From assembly GCA_049324835.1 (NCBI GenBank), contig JBMOMT010000030.1, positions 44,289 through 108,288 of the forward strand: a DNA stretch of 64,000 nucleotides, read 5' to 3'. The notes under the pieces are model-generated. The model worked only from the letters and a program-made list of their open reading frames with translations, was not told where the DNA came from and did not search any database. Both the position numbers and the translations under genes were made by a program. This document shows positions 8,561-15,990 of the stretch, piece by piece; within the stretch, counting starts at the first letter, position 1; each line of letters opens with the position of its first letter. This DNA comes from JBMOMT01 sp049324835. GTDB taxonomy: Bacteria > Chloroflexota > Anaerolineae > CAYNKW01.

Positions 8561-8885
8561 GGCTTGACTCCAATTTTATTTCCAGGGCCACCACACCCAG
8601 GGCCTCTTTATCCGGCGGGTAGATGGCTCGCATGGCGGCCAGCAGTTCGTGGGCAGGCAGGCCTGGCGCAATGGCGGCGGGGTTTTCATGGGCCAGCAGT
8701 TCTTCGAAAGTGGCATAGTGGCCTGTGCGCACGATGACGCAAGGGTGTCGATCGTTGAGGAGCAGGCGGTCGCCAACCTGGAGACGGGCAACATTGGTGT
8801 ACGCCACGCGCACCTCGACCGTCTTGCGGCCGGCCAGGATCTGCTGCACGTATGGTTCTCTGATCCACAAGGTCTTGCTGCGCAT
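8553..8885 (-). CDS. ASCH/PUA-like domain protein
   Basis: A 110-residue protein with the ASCH fold pattern: KTLWIREPYVQQILAGRKTVEVR at the start, then VGDRLLL and a central TGHYATFEELL segment. ASCH domains are thought to bind RNA or modified nucleotides. I chose the ATG at 8885 because GGAGAG stands at good spacing. An alternative ATG at 8963 overlaps the MerR stop in a TGATG arrangement and would add 26 residues, but it lacks a clear ribosome site. The gene sits between the MerR regulator and the Fe-S protein, overlapping the latter by 8 bp. Confidence 0.75.
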   Translation of the reverse strand: MRSKTLWIREPYVQQILAGRKTVEVRVAYTNVARLQVGDRLLLNDRHPCVIVRTGHYATFEELLAHENPAAIAPGLPAHELLAAMRAIYPPDKEALGVVALEIKLESSHV

Positions 8886-8962
8886 CGACTCTCCGGGCTG
8901 AAAAATCGACGCGGCCCGGTGGCTCAACACCCATCGGGCTGCAACATAGTTTTCACAAGCCA

Positions 8963-9397
8963 TCAAGCCTGGGCACGTTGGATTTCCGCCAATTCGTTGG
9001 GCGAGAGGAGGTGTTCGGGTGCGGACAGGTAAACCGGACACTCGTGACATTCCCGGTTCTCCTGGCAGGCCACGTCCTTTATTTGCCAGCAGGGGGTGCT
9101 GCGATCCTGGCGCGCCGGGCAGTCGGCGTGAGCGGCCTGGTCGCACTGACGAATCTCCCAGCAGGGGATCAGGGCCAGCAGGCGGCGTAGCCCTTCCTGG
9201 TTGAGGCCTTGGTCGTGGATGAGGTGCCGGATGCAGCGCACCCAGGTCAGGTCGTGATTGGAATACAATCGGCGGTTGTTACGGCGGGCGGGCTTGATGA
9301 GCCCGCTCTCTTCGTACAGGCGAAGGGTGCGGGGGTGAACACCCAGCAATTCGGCGGCGATACCGATCGCGTACAGGGGGGTGGTGGTGCCAGGCAT
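8963..9397 (-). CDS. MerR-family regulator with Cys-rich (two-CW-like) C-terminal domain
   Basis: A 144-residue regulator. Residues 8-75 form a MerR winged helix (YAIGIAAELLGVHPRTLRLYEESGLI, then RRLYSNHDL), closest in look to HspR/GlnR-type members. From about residue 78 a Cys-rich segment carries nine Cys in two similar halves (PCWEIRQC...C and PCWQIKDVAC...C..C), which suggests a bound metal ion or Fe-S cluster. This fits a sensor controlling the adjacent ASCH and Fe-S genes. Translation begins at an ATG with AGGGAAG. Its promoter is an exact sigma-70 consensus, so repression by the MerR protein itself is likely; this is inference. Confidence 0.85.
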   Translation of the reverse strand: MPGTTTPLYAIGIAAELLGVHPRTLRLYEESGLIKPARRNNRRLYSNHDLTWVRCIRHLIHDQGLNQEGLRRLLALIPCWEIRQCDQAAHADCPARQDRSTPCWQIKDVACQENRECHECPVYLSAPEHLLSPNELAEIQRAQA

Positions 9398-9466
9398 GTT
9401 GGCTTCCCTTTGGCAAACTCGTCCTTGGGCAACAATTGCGCCACTTTTCTCAAGCAGCTTTCCTGA

Positions 9467-9495
9467 ATTATATCATGTTCAAACTACCTTGTCAA
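9467..9495 (-). promoter_or_regulatory. full-consensus sigma-70 promoter of the MerR operon
   Basis: On the minus strand TTGACA (9495-9490), a 17-bp spacer and TATAAT (9472-9467): twelve of twelve consensus bases. A CTTGT...ACAAG inverted repeat overlaps the -35 region and TTGAA...TTCAG overlaps the -10. Both are candidate operator half-sites. The leader to the MerR ATG is about 60 nt. Confidence 0.8.
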
Positions 9496-9523
9496 TTTCG
9501 TTTACAAGTTGGCTCGGAGACTT

Positions 9524-11251
9524 TTACGGGCTATAGTCGCGCAGGATGGAACCGCCGATGAATTCTCGTAGGATCGAGTTGTCTGGGATGGGTTCTGGCT
9601 CGCAGGGCAGGAACCACTGCAAAAAGGCCAGCAGACGTTTGGCCTCGATGTGATTCATGGTGCCTGGCTCCACCTGCCGCAGCAGGGGTTCGGCAAAGGG
9701 TTTCAACACGGCCAGCTCGTAGGCCAGCGCCGAGTTGAAAATGGCGTCGGCGTGCTCCTGGAAGGGAAAGATGTTTTGTCCCTCTCCCCGGCGCACGCTG
9801 GCCCAGCGGTCGATGGTTTCCTGAGCCGAATAGCCGCGATAGGCAGCGTCGCGGATGAGGCGGCGAAGCAGGCGCGTATCGGTGGTGGGCACGCGGTTGT
9901 GATGATCGATGTTGAGGTTGGTCAGCGCCGAGACATAAACCCGGTAGATGCGTTCGGCGGGGATGGCCGGCACCAGCTTGGGATTCAGGCCGTGGATGCC
10001 CTCGGCCAGGATGATCTGATCCGGTCGTAGCGAGATGGTGTGGCCCTGATCGCGCCTGCCGGTGTGAAAGTTGTAATGTGGCAGTGCAACGCTCTGATAG
10101 GCCATCAGTTGCAGCAGATGCTCGTTGAACAGGGCCAGGTCCAGGGCGGTCAGCGACTCGTAATCGTATTCACCGTTGGCCGTGCGCGGAGTGAGGTGCC
10201 GCTCGACGAAATAATCGTCCATGCCGATGACCACCGGACGAATGCCGTTGGCCAGCAACTGCACCGCCAGACGTTTGACAAAGGTGGTTTTGCCGGACGA
10301 CGATGGGCCGGCAATGAGCACCAGCCGCACGTCTTTGTGTCTGGCGGCGATGTCGCGGGCGATGTGGGCAATACGCTGCTCGTGCAGCGCTTCGGCCACC
10401 AGAATCAACTCGCGGATGCGCCCATCCTCGATGGCCCGGTTGAGGCCGCTGACGCTATCCACCTCCATCAGTTGCAGCCATTGGCCGTACTCACGAAAGA
10501 CCGTCGCCAGGCGCGGTGAATCACGAAAGGCCGGCATTTCCTGGGGCCGGCTGGATAACGGGTAGCGCAGGATGAAACCGGGCGGATAGTGCTTGAGATC
10601 GAACCATTTCACATAGCCGGCCGAGGGCACCATGTAGCCGTAGAAATAGTCCTCTGTGCCGCACAACGAGTAGACGGTGAGATAGTCTTTGCGGCGATAC
10701 TTGAGCAGGCGCACTTTGTCCTGGTAGCCCTGATTCTCGAACAGGGCTCTGGCCTGGTCCAGCGGGATGCGACGTTTGGTGATGGGTTCATCCTGGTGGG
10801 CGATCTCTTGCATGCGCTTTTCGATGCGCGCCAGCTCGTCGAGTGAAAACGGCTCTCGACCCTGCACCGTGCAAAAGAGGCCGCCAGCCGTCAGAGAGTG
10901 ATCGATGACGATGCGTGCTTCTGGAAAGAGCTGCCGCACTGCTGTCACCAGCAGGAAACAGAGCGAGCGCTGGTAGATGCGTGTGCCGTCGCCAGAGGTG
11001 ACAGGAATGGGCGACAGGTCGGCATCGGTGTGCAGGGTGTAGGTCAGCTCACAAAGCCGGCCGTTGACCAGAGCGGCGACGACCGGGATGGAAGGGTCTA
11101 GCACTCTATCGGCCAGTGCCTGAGCGATGAACGTTTCGATAGGGGCGCCGACGCTTGCCTGGTAAAGCGCGCCATTGGGCAGCCGCGCCTGCACTGTCTG
11201 GCGTGGGGAGGTCGGCGTGGCCTGGGGTATTTTTCTTTTTGGGGCTTTCAT
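9524..11251 (-). CDS. TGS / ThrRS second-additional-domain / uridine kinase-like fusion protein
   Basis: A 575-residue three-part protein. Residues 20-80 resemble a TGS domain and about 90-245 resemble the second additional domain of threonyl-tRNA synthetase. From about 285 there is a uridine kinase/phosphoribulokinase-type P-loop kinase with Walker A LIAGPSSSGKTTF, a DDYFVER segment and ILAEGIHGLNP. The same domain order is known in Thermotoga and other bacteria as a nucleoside-kinase family member, though the substrate is usually unassigned. A GGAGAG site precedes the ATG, and a TTGCAT-17-TATCAT promoter lies upstream. It is divergent from the nitrilase gene. Confidence 0.87.
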   Translation of the reverse strand: MKAPKRKIPQATPTSPRQTVQARLPNGALYQASVGAPIETFIAQALADRVLDPSIPVVAALVNGRLCELTYTLHTDADLSPIPVTSGDGTRIYQRSLCFLLVTAVRQLFPEARIVIDHSLTAGGLFCTVQGREPFSLDELARIEKRMQEIAHQDEPITKRRIPLDQARALFENQGYQDKVRLLKYRRKDYLTVYSLCGTEDYFYGYMVPSAGYVKWFDLKHYPPGFILRYPLSSRPQEMPAFRDSPRLATVFREYGQWLQLMEVDSVSGLNRAIEDGRIRELILVAEALHEQRIAHIARDIAARHKDVRLVLIAGPSSSGKTTFVKRLAVQLLANGIRPVVIGMDDYFVERHLTPRTANGEYDYESLTALDLALFNEHLLQLMAYQSVALPHYNFHTGRRDQGHTISLRPDQIILAEGIHGLNPKLVPAIPAERIYRVYVSALTNLNIDHHNRVPTTDTRLLRRLIRDAAYRGYSAQETIDRWASVRRGEGQNIFPFQEHADAIFNSALAYELAVLKPFAEPLLRQVEPGTMNHIEAKRLLAFLQWFLPCEPEPIPDNSILREFIGGSILRDYSP

Positions 11252-11300
11252 TTCTATCTCTCCATCTTGTCGACGGGATGTTTGCGTTCAGCGGGAATGT

Positions 11301-11329
11301 ATGATACCATATCTTTCTGGCCTATGCAA
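11301..11329 (-). promoter_or_regulatory. probable promoter of the TGS-uridine kinase gene
   Basis: Minus strand TTGCAT (11329-11324), a 17-bp spacer and TATCAT (11306-11301). The -10 is good; the -35 matches only in its first three bases. Confidence 0.45.
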
Positions 11330-11374
11330 TTGATGCGTCATGGCTGACACATGTCCAGTAGACAGGAGGCGAGT

Positions 11375-12310
11375 ATGCAAATCCGGGTGAGTGTTGTTCA
11401 GGCGGCGTCGGTGATCATGGATCGCGAGGCAACGGTGGAAAAGGCGCGCCGATTGGTGCTCGAATCGGCGGCGCAGGGAGCCAGGTTGATCCTGTTTCCG
11501 GAGGCTTTTATCCCGGCTTATCCACGCGGGCTGGGCTTTGGCACGGTGGTCGGTGGGCGGACAGAGGCCGGTCGGCGGTTGTGGGCGCGTTATTGGCACA
11601 ACTCGGTCGATGTGCCCGGCCCGACGACCGAGGCGTTGGGGCAGATGGCCCTGGAGGCGCGGGCTTTTCTGGCGGTGGGGGTCATCGAGCGTGAGAGGGG
11701 CCACGGTACGCTCTATTGCACGCTGCTCTACTTTGGCCCCGATGGTCGGCTGCTGGGTAAACATCGTAAACTCAAGCCCACCGCTGCCGAGCGATTGCTG
11801 TGGGGCGAGGGGGATGGCAGCAGCCTCACTTTTTTGGATACCGATTTTGGCCGTGTAGGTGGTTTGATTTGCTGGGAGAATTACATGCCATTGGCGCGCA
11901 CCTACATGTATGCCCACGGCCTCGATGTGTACCTGGCGCCGACCGCCGACGCCCGCGATACCTGGCAGGCCACCTTGCGTCACATTGCTTGCGAGGGTCG
12001 CTGCTTTGTGCTGGGCTGCAACCAGTTCGTCACCAAGGCCATGTACCCCGCCGACCTGGAGGGCATCCAGGACCTGGCCCATCAGCCCGATGTGTTATGC
12101 CGCGGCGGCAGCGCCATCCTGTCGCCGCTGGGTGAGTATCTGGCCGGACCGCTGTACGGTGAGGAGGGTATTCTCTACGCTGACCTCGACATGGCCCGCA
12201 TTGCCGAGGCTCGCTTTGATTTTGACGTGATGGGTCACTATGCCCGTCCAGACGTTTTCCGTTTGTTGGTCAACGAGCGTCCGTTGCGCTCGTTCGAGAG
12301 ATTAGAGTGA
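11375..12310 (+). CDS. nitrilase
   Basis: A 311-residue carbon-nitrogen hydrolase of the true nitrilase branch. It would convert a nitrile to a carboxylic acid and ammonia in the cytoplasm. The Glu-Lys-Cys triad is visible: Glu43 in LILFPEAF, Lys132 in KHRKLKPT and Cys166 in GGLICWENYM. The RLLWGEGDG and EGRCFVLGCNQF stretches are also typical. The ATG at 11375 has AGGAGG at ideal spacing, so the slightly longer frame upstream is not used. A 4-oxalocrotonate tautomerase-like gene follows 17 bp downstream and is probably co-transcribed, hinting at catabolism of nitriles or aromatic acids. The substrate is unknown. Confidence 0.92.
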   Translation: MQIRVSVVQAASVIMDREATVEKARRLVLESAAQGARLILFPEAFIPAYPRGLGFGTVVGGRTEAGRRLWARYWHNSVDVPGPTTEALGQMALEARAFLAVGVIERERGHGTLYCTLLYFGPDGRLLGKHRKLKPTAAERLLWGEGDGSSLTFLDTDFGRVGGLICWENYMPLARTYMYAHGLDVYLAPTADARDTWQATLRHIACEGRCFVLGCNQFVTKAMYPADLEGIQDLAHQPDVLCRGGSAILSPLGEYLAGPLYGEEGILYADLDMARIAEARFDFDVMGHYARPDVFRLLVNERPLRSFERLE

Positions 12311-12327
12311 GAACAGGAGGCAAAACT

Positions 12328-12522
12328 ATGCCGGTGATCGAAGTCAAGATGTATGCCGGGAGAACCCACGAGCAAAAGGCAGAACTGGCCCGCAGACTCA
12401 CCGAGGGAACGATGGAGGCGCTCGGCGTCGGCCCGGAGGCGGTGCGCGTCATCATCTATGACATTCCACGGGAGAACTGGGCTGTGGCCGGCAAGCTGGT
12501 GGTCGACACGCCAAAAGGGTAG
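12328..12522 (+). CDS. 4-oxalocrotonate tautomerase family protein
   Basis: A 64-residue tautomerase with Pro directly after the initiator Met, which becomes the catalytic N-terminal Pro1 once Met is removed. The pattern PVIEVKMYAGRTHEQK, then VRVIIYDIPRENWAVAGK, matches 4-OT, including the Arg11 and Arg39 equivalents. An AGGAGG site fixes the start at 12328. It is co-directional with the nitrilase gene, and a strong hairpin terminator follows about 20 bp after the stop. Confidence 0.9.
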   Translation: MPVIEVKMYAGRTHEQKAELARRLTEGTMEALGVGPEAVRVIIYDIPRENWAVAGKLVVDTPKG

Positions 12523-12542
12523 CGGGTCGCTCGGCGGCAGAC

Positions 12543-12577
12543 AAAAAAGGCGCGAGGCTGGTGCTCGCGCTTTTTTT
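12543..12577. terminator. bidirectional intrinsic terminator
   Basis: The stem GCGCGAG/CTCGCGC (12550-12556 with 12564-12570) is flanked by an A-run on the left and a seven-T run on the right. It can therefore stop transcription from the tautomerase gene (+) and from the M50-like gene (-). Confidence 0.9.
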
Positions 12578-12629
12578 GTGATCGGTTGCCGCCGCCCGGC
12601 CACCCAGGTAGCGGCGGTGAGGGGGTGGT

Positions 12630-13403
12630 TCAGTATTCCACGCGGCGTTTGAGGGCCCGTCCGGCCAGTTCTTCTGTCAGGGCGATGGCCACAACAAAAA
12701 CGGCGTCCACCACGGCTGCCAGGCCCAGGGCATAGGCCAGATACCCGATCGCTGCCAGAAATGTGGCCTGCAGGCTGGTTGCGATCGACGGCAGCCCCCC
12801 AAGCAGGCCGAAAATCACCGTCGCTACGCCGAAAAAGAGGGCCATCGTCGGCCACGCGCCGCGGTCAGATTCGCTGGGTAACATGGCGTTGGCCACGGCA
12901 AAGATGAGGTAAAGCCAGATCGGGAAATCGGGGGCATGCCAGTAGGCCACCAACTCGCGCCACAGATCGGCCCAGGCGCCATAGATCAGCAACCGGCCCA
13001 GATCGTCGATGCCCAACACGATCTGGCCCACCAGCAGGATGACGCCGCAACCTGCCACCAGCGGCGCCAGGCCGATCAGGCTGGCGCGCACCGGATCGGC
13101 GGCGCCCACGCTCACCGATCCCAGCCGCACCTGCCCGCCCCGTTTTTTTCTGGGCCACAGCGCCAGGCCGCCGACCGGCACACGCAGCATGACGGCGGCC
13201 AGCCAGTGACTCAGCTCGTGCAGCGCGATGCCCGGCAGCAACGTCAGGAAATAGACCATGATGGCTGTGTCGGTCGAGTCGGTGAGCAGCAGGCCCAGGC
13301 CTTGCAGGTGACGGTTGATCCATCGCTGAAGGAGGTACAGAGGTGGCAAAAGAGCGATCAGAAAGATGAGGGGTGTCCAATCGCCCAGCAGCTCAGAGGT
13401 CAT
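12630..13403 (-). CDS. M50-like membrane metallopeptidase homologue
   Basis: A 257-residue polytopic membrane protein with about six hydrophobic segments. HELSHW at 62-67 in a membrane segment matches the zinc-binding HExxH of M50 site-2-type proteases. I cannot find the second family motif (an NPDG/LDG-type Asp), so activity is uncertain. The ATG at 13403 lies 7 bp after the triosephosphate isomerase stop, so the two are co-transcribed. The longer frame upstream overlaps tpiA out of frame and is not coding. Confidence 0.7.
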   Translation of the reverse strand: MTSELLGDWTPLIFLIALLPPLYLLQRWINRHLQGLGLLLTDSTDTAIMVYFLTLLPGIALHELSHWLAAVMLRVPVGGLALWPRKKRGGQVRLGSVSVGAADPVRASLIGLAPLVAGCGVILLVGQIVLGIDDLGRLLIYGAWADLWRELVAYWHAPDFPIWLYLIFAVANAMLPSESDRGAWPTMALFFGVATVIFGLLGGLPSIATSLQATFLAAIGYLAYALGLAAVVDAVFVVAIALTEELAGRALKRRVEY

Positions 13404-13410
13404 GGCGCTG

Positions 13411-14178
13411 TTATCGTTTGACCTCGGCGGTGAGGCGCACAATCTCGACAAAATCGTTGGCTTTGAGGCTGGCGCCGCCCACCAGCGCGCCGTCGATGTC
13501 TGGCAGAGCCATAAACTCGGCGATGTTGTCTGGTTTGACACTGCCGCCGTACTGCACCCGCACCGCCTGGGCTGCTTCGGGGCCAAACATCTCGGCCAAT
13601 GCGCCGCGGATGGTGCCGCCGATGACGGCCTGGGCGTCGTTGGCGGTGGCCGCCATGCCGGTGCCGATGGCCCAGATGGGTTCATAGGCGATGATCAGTT
13701 GCCGCACCTGGCGCACATCCAGGCCCATCAGCGCTGCTTCGACCTGGTCGGTGATCCACTCTTCGGTCTGCCCGGCCTGGCGCTGTTCCAGCGACTCGCC
13801 GACGCAGACGATGGGTGTCAGGCCATGGGTCAGGGCCGCCACGATTTTACGATTCACGCCGTCGTCCGTTTCGCCCAAGTGCTGGCGTCGCTCCGAGTGG
13901 CCCAGGATGACGTACTGGCACAGTTCGGCCAGCATCGGCGGTGAAACCTCGCCGGTAAAAGCGCCCTTTTCCTGCCAGTACATATCTTGCGCGCCCAGGC
14001 CGATCGTCGTACCGCCGAGCGCGTCTCGGACGGCGTTCAGCGCGGTGAACGGTGGGCAGAGCACCACCTCCACATGGCGAATGGCGGCCAGTTGTGGTTT
14101 CATCTCGTTGACCAGCGCCACTGCCTCGGCGATAGTTTTGTACATTTTCCAGTTGCCGGCGATGATGGGCTTTCGCAT
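13411..14178 (-). CDS. tpiA: triosephosphate isomerase
   Basis: A 255-residue TIM-barrel enzyme that interconverts dihydroxyacetone phosphate and glyceraldehyde 3-phosphate. The substrate Lys is in GNWKMYK (Lys11), the catalytic His in LGHSERR (His94) and the base Glu in AYEPIWAIGTG (Glu166). The phosphate loop GGSVKPDN is also present. Length and motifs are normal for the family. A GGAGGGGG site precedes the ATG, and a TTGCGA-17-TATGAT promoter lies upstream. Confidence 0.98.
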   Translation of the reverse strand: MRKPIIAGNWKMYKTIAEAVALVNEMKPQLAAIRHVEVVLCPPFTALNAVRDALGGTTIGLGAQDMYWQEKGAFTGEVSPPMLAELCQYVILGHSERRQHLGETDDGVNRKIVAALTHGLTPIVCVGESLEQRQAGQTEEWITDQVEAALMGLDVRQVRQLIIAYEPIWAIGTGMAATANDAQAVIGGTIRGALAEMFGPEAAQAVRVQYGGSVKPDNIAEFMALPDIDGALVGGASLKANDFVEIVRLTAEVKR

Positions 14179-14216
14179 GATCCCCCTCCTGGTTGGGTTT
14201 TGGGTTTGGTGGCTCG

Positions 14217-14245
14217 ATCATATCACACAACCGTCTCTTTCGCAA
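14217..14245 (-). promoter_or_regulatory. promoter of tpiA
   Basis: Minus strand TTGCGA (14245-14240), a 17-bp spacer and TATGAT (14222-14217), about 40 bp upstream of the tpiA start. Confidence 0.6.
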
Positions 14246-14264
14246 CTAAAGGGCGGAAGGGTGT

Positions 14265-14293
14265 TTGCCTGTCGTTGGCTTTGAGAGTAAAAT
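14265..14293 (+). promoter_or_regulatory. promoter of the mevalonate kinase operon
   Basis: TTGCCT at 14265-14270, a 17-bp spacer and TAAAAT at 14288-14293. The -10 touches the left copy of the 8-bp duplication that flanks the inserted element at 14299-14418, so that element would lie in the 5' leader of the transcript. Confidence 0.5.
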
Positions 14294-14298
14294 ACAAC

Positions 14299-14418
14299 GT
14301 ACTACTCACCCTCCCGCGGGTTTAGGCACTTTTGAGCCAGAGAACACCATCCTGGCGAATGCAGCGCTTCATCGATATGACCTGTGATAACCTGCGGGAG
14401 GGTAGGCTGAGCAGTTAC
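14299..14418. mobile_element. 120-bp MITE-like element with inverted ends and 8-bp target duplication
   Basis: The left end (14299-14323) starts GTACTACTC and carries CCCTCCCGCGGGTT. The right end (14389-14418), read in reverse, starts GTAACTGCTC and carries CCCTCCCGCAGGTT, with a 6-base insertion. AATACAAC stands immediately left (14291-14298) and immediately right (14419-14426), a perfect 8-bp direct repeat. The last 28 bp (14391-14418) are identical to 53281-53308. There is no coding capacity. GTAA ends with 8-bp duplications are the hallmark of the IS66 family, so mobilisation by an IS66-type transposase is inferred. Confidence 0.85.
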
Positions 14419-14489
14419 AATACAACAACGGTTGAGCGGTAGGGCGTTTTGGCAACGAATCGACGCGAGATGGGATCCTGGAGGCACAC

Positions 14490-15425
14490 GTGGGAACAAC
14501 GATAGCGCACGCACCGGGCAAGGTGATTCTCTTTGGTGAACATGCCGTCGTTTATGGCCGCCCGGCGGTGGCCGTGCCGGTGTTGGACGTGCGGGCAACA
14601 GCCGTGGTAGAAGATGGACGCGCCGGTTCGGGTATCACGGTGGTGGCCGAAGACCTGGGGTGTACGTTTGGCCTCTTTGATGTGCCGCCTGATGATCCCC
14701 TGCGACTGATCGTTTCGGCCACGCTGGGACGGTTGGGTGTGAGCCTGTCGATGGATCTCAGAATCACGCTCTCCTCGACCATCCCCATGGCGCGGGGACT
14801 GGGCAGTGGCGCGGCGGTCTCGACGGCGATTGCCCGCGCATTGGGCAAACACCTGGGCCAGTGGCTGACCTCGCGAGCGCTGTCGGATCTGGTGTTCGAG
14901 ACGGAAAAGATCCATCACGGCACACCCAGCGGCATCGACAACACGGTCATCGCTTTTGAAAAGCCGGTGTTTTTTGTCAAAGATCGGGTGCGAGATCTGC
15001 TCTGGGTGCGCAAGCCGTTTCGTTTGGCCCTCGGGGATACGGGCGTTTCCAGCCCCACCAGGATCGCGGTGGCCGACGTGCGATCTGCCTGGGAAAACGA
15101 CCCCGAACGCTACGACGAGGTCTTTGACGAGATCGGCACACTGGCCCACATGGGCCGGGAAGCGATCGAAGCGGGAGATACGGAAACCATCGGCCGGCTC
15201 ATGAACGCCAATCAAAAACTGCTGCGGCTGCTGAACGTCTCCTCGCCCGAGTTGGAGGGTCTGATCGACGCCGCCCGGCAGGGCGGGGCGCTGGGCGCCA
15301 AACTGGTGGGCGCGGGCCGCGGCGGCAACATGGTGGCGGTGGTCACCGCCGAGACGGCCGGCCAGGTGAGCATGATGCTCCGGCTGGCCGGGGCCAAAAA
15401 CGTCATCGTGACGGAGGTCAAATAG
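14490..15425 (+). CDS. mvk: mevalonate kinase
   Basis: A 311-residue GHMP kinase that phosphorylates mevalonate to mevalonate 5-phosphate for isoprenoid synthesis. Visible motifs are APGKVILFGEHAVVYG near the N-terminus, the ATP-binding IPMARGLGSGAAVS around 94-108 and GAGRGGNMVAV near the C-terminus. The KIHHGTPSGIDN segment carries the catalytic Asp. Translation starts at GTG with a GGAGG site. UbiX and UbiD genes follow with 4 bp and overlapping spacing. That grouping points to the modified archaeal-type mevalonate route rather than the classical one (see findings). A MITE sits in the leader. Confidence 0.93.
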   Translation: MGTTIAHAPGKVILFGEHAVVYGRPAVAVPVLDVRATAVVEDGRAGSGITVVAEDLGCTFGLFDVPPDDPLRLIVSATLGRLGVSLSMDLRITLSSTIPMARGLGSGAAVSTAIARALGKHLGQWLTSRALSDLVFETEKIHHGTPSGIDNTVIAFEKPVFFVKDRVRDLLWVRKPFRLALGDTGVSSPTRIAVADVRSAWENDPERYDEVFDEIGTLAHMGREAIEAGDTETIGRLMNANQKLLRLLNVSSPELEGLIDAARQGGALGAKLVGAGRGGNMVAVVTAETAGQVSMMLRLAGAKNVIVTEVK

Positions 15426-15429
15426 GAAC

Positions 15430-15990
15430 GTGGGCCGGCGAATAGTGGTTGCCATTACCGGCGCATCGGGTGCGGCCATCGGCGTGCGGTTGTTGCACAA
15501 CCTGAGCCAGCACGAGGTGCACCTGATTGTTTCTCAGGGTGGGGAGGCGGTCATCGCCCAGGAGCTGGGGGCGGTCGAGTTGCCGGCAGACTATTACCGG
15601 GCGCACCAGATCGACGCCCGGCTGGCCAGTTCTTCCTTTCACACCGATGCCATGGTCATCGCGCCTTGCTCCATGAAGACACTCTCGGCCATCGCGCACG
15701 GTTATGCCGATAATCTCATCGTGCGGGTGGCCGAGATCATGCTGCGCACCAATCGACCGCTGATCCTGGTGCCGCGCGAGACGCCGCTTTCTCTCATGGC
15801 CATCGAGAACATGCGCCAGGTGCGGCTGGCCGGCGGCATCGTTTTGCCGCCCATGGTGGGCTATTACGCCGCCCCGCAGACCATCGACGACGTGACCGAT
15901 TTTTTCGTGGGCAAGATCCTGGATATGCTCAACATCGAGCACAGCCTGTATCGCCGCTGGAAAGAGGGTGAGCCAGATGAGCTTGCGTGA
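15430..15990 (+). CDS. ubiX: UbiX-family flavin prenyltransferase
   Basis: A 186-residue flavoprotein that attaches a dimethylallyl group to FMN to make prenylated FMN, the cofactor of UbiD decarboxylases. Typical stretches are the N-terminal ITGASGAAIGVRLL, APCSMKTLSAIAHGYADNLI and LVPRETPLSLMAIENM, followed by GGIVLPPMVGYY. The GTG start lies 4 bp after the mevalonate kinase stop. The 3' end overlaps the ubiD start by 14 bp, so the two are translationally coupled. Confidence 0.95.
   Translation: MGRRIVVAITGASGAAIGVRLLHNLSQHEVHLIVSQGGEAVIAQELGAVELPADYYRAHQIDARLASSSFHTDAMVIAPCSMKTLSAIAHGYADNLIVRVAEIMLRTNRPLILVPRETPLSLMAIENMRQVRLAGGIVLPPMVGYYAAPQTIDDVTDFFVGKILDMLNIEHSLYRRWKEGEPDELA

Noticed and set aside
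12630..13685. Longer reading of the M50-like protein starting at 13685
   Set aside because: The extra 94 residues overlap tpiA in another frame and are low-complexity Pro/Ser/Arg; the ATG at 13403, 7 bp after the tpiA stop, is the natural start.
14416..14421. TACAAT created at the right junction of the first MITE, considered as a new promoter for mvk
   Set aside because: The bases 17 bp upstream are GC-rich element sequence without a -35; the upstream TTGCCT-17-TAAAAT is better.
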